A DNA stretch of 40,151 bases from Streptomyces mayonensis (GTDB lineage: Bacteria > Actinomycetota > Actinomycetes > Streptomycetales > Streptomycetaceae): NCBI RefSeq assembly GCF_018982965.1, contig NZ_JACBYP010000078.1:1-40151 (forward strand), in the 5' to 3' direction. The translations under genes were made by a program, and so were the position numbers. The notes beneath the pieces are model-generated. The model ran no database searches. It had not been told where the DNA came from and saw nothing but the letters and a program-made list of their open reading frames with translations. Of this stretch, positions 40,063-40,151 are shown piece after piece (position 1 is the stretch's first letter; every line of letters begins with the position of its first letter).

Positions 40063-40151
40063 GTGGCGGGTTCGTTGGTTCGTGGGATGGGTTCGTTTTT
40101 CAAGGAGTGTGAGCATCCGCGGTCGCGGTGGTCGAAGTGTCCGCACGCGTA
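40063..40151 (+). CDS. Tyrosine-type site-specific integrase, N-terminal part only
   Basis: Only the first 29-30 codons are inside the window: VAGSLVRGMGSFFKECEHPR then SRWSKCPHAY. This Cys/His-rich opening (ECEHPRSRWSKCPH) is the typical N-terminus of integrases of Streptomyces integrative elements and prophages, where it precedes the SAM-like arm-binding domain. The catalytic R-H-R-Y domain would lie to the right. GTG 40063 is preferred on similarity, with AGGA nine bases upstream; GTG 40030 is in the same frame and would add 11 residues. It lies about 100 bases after the excisionase-like gene. The family is recognised from a short stretch, so confidence is moderate. Confidence 0.7.
   Translation, partial: MAGSLVRGMGSFFKECEHPRSRWSKCPHA

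Noticed and set aside
1..40151. CRISPR arrays, rRNA and tRNA genes
   Set aside because: No regularly spaced direct repeats and no cloverleaf or rRNA stretch were seen by eye on either strand; a covariance-model search was not possible.

Overview
The window is high-G+C DNA (coding third positions almost all G or C, many GTG starts, overlapping ATGA/GTGA stop-starts) from an actinobacterium, almost certainly a Streptomyces. A conservon (cvnA-D), Streptomyces-type TPR/XRE regulators, a DUF6415 protein and a CsoR with actinobacterial operators all point that way. The first ~180 bases are runs of G that look like a poor contig end.

Left part (1-12.2 kb), core-like: a minus-strand operon runs GH15 glucoamylase/trehalase-like enzyme > cvnA > cvnB > cvnC > cvnD > GAF protein, then an acyl-CoA dehydrogenase that runs off the window. 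Upstream lie a coupled DUF6415/47-aa membrane protein pair, a TPR regulator, a TrmO-family tRNA methyltransferase, an XRE/TPR regulator and a divergent HAD phosphatase. A broken IS transposase (12.6-14.0 kb) marks the boundary with what follows.

Middle and right (14.2-38.7 kb), a metal-handling island. copA and copZ face a secreted His-rich protein across three 17-bp CsoR-type operators; csoR (Cys36-His61-Cys65) lies beyond a shared terminator and has its own operator. Next is a four-gene minus-strand operon: MFS exporter > P450 > FMN split-barrel protein > fatty acyl-AMP ligase. Its promoter region carries one near-perfect and one degenerate copy of the same operator. This suggests a small copper-responsive lipid-metabolite cluster, the most novel item here. 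Then come a PLP enzyme coupled to an MFS exporter, a lipoprotein, and a MerR/thioredoxin-like pair around a 24-bp palindrome. An eight-gene periplasmic copper operon follows: membrane protein > copC > copD-ctaG fusion > dsbA-like > beta-carbonic anhydrase > DUF3093 > paralogous membrane protein > YcnI (frameshifted). A CDF metal exporter, a DUF3105 protein and a small secreted protein complete it.

Right end (38.8-40.15 kb): about 1 kb without a convincing gene, then an A+T-richer excisionase-like gene and the first codons of a tyrosine integrase. A mobile integrative element therefore starts or ends at the window edge.

Working model (inference): CsoR de-represses copZ-copA export, the secreted copper-binding protein and the FAAL/P450/MFS operon under copper. 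The CopC/CopD/YcnI operon and the CDF exporter deal with metal in the envelope, and the MerR switch handles another thiol-reactive metal.
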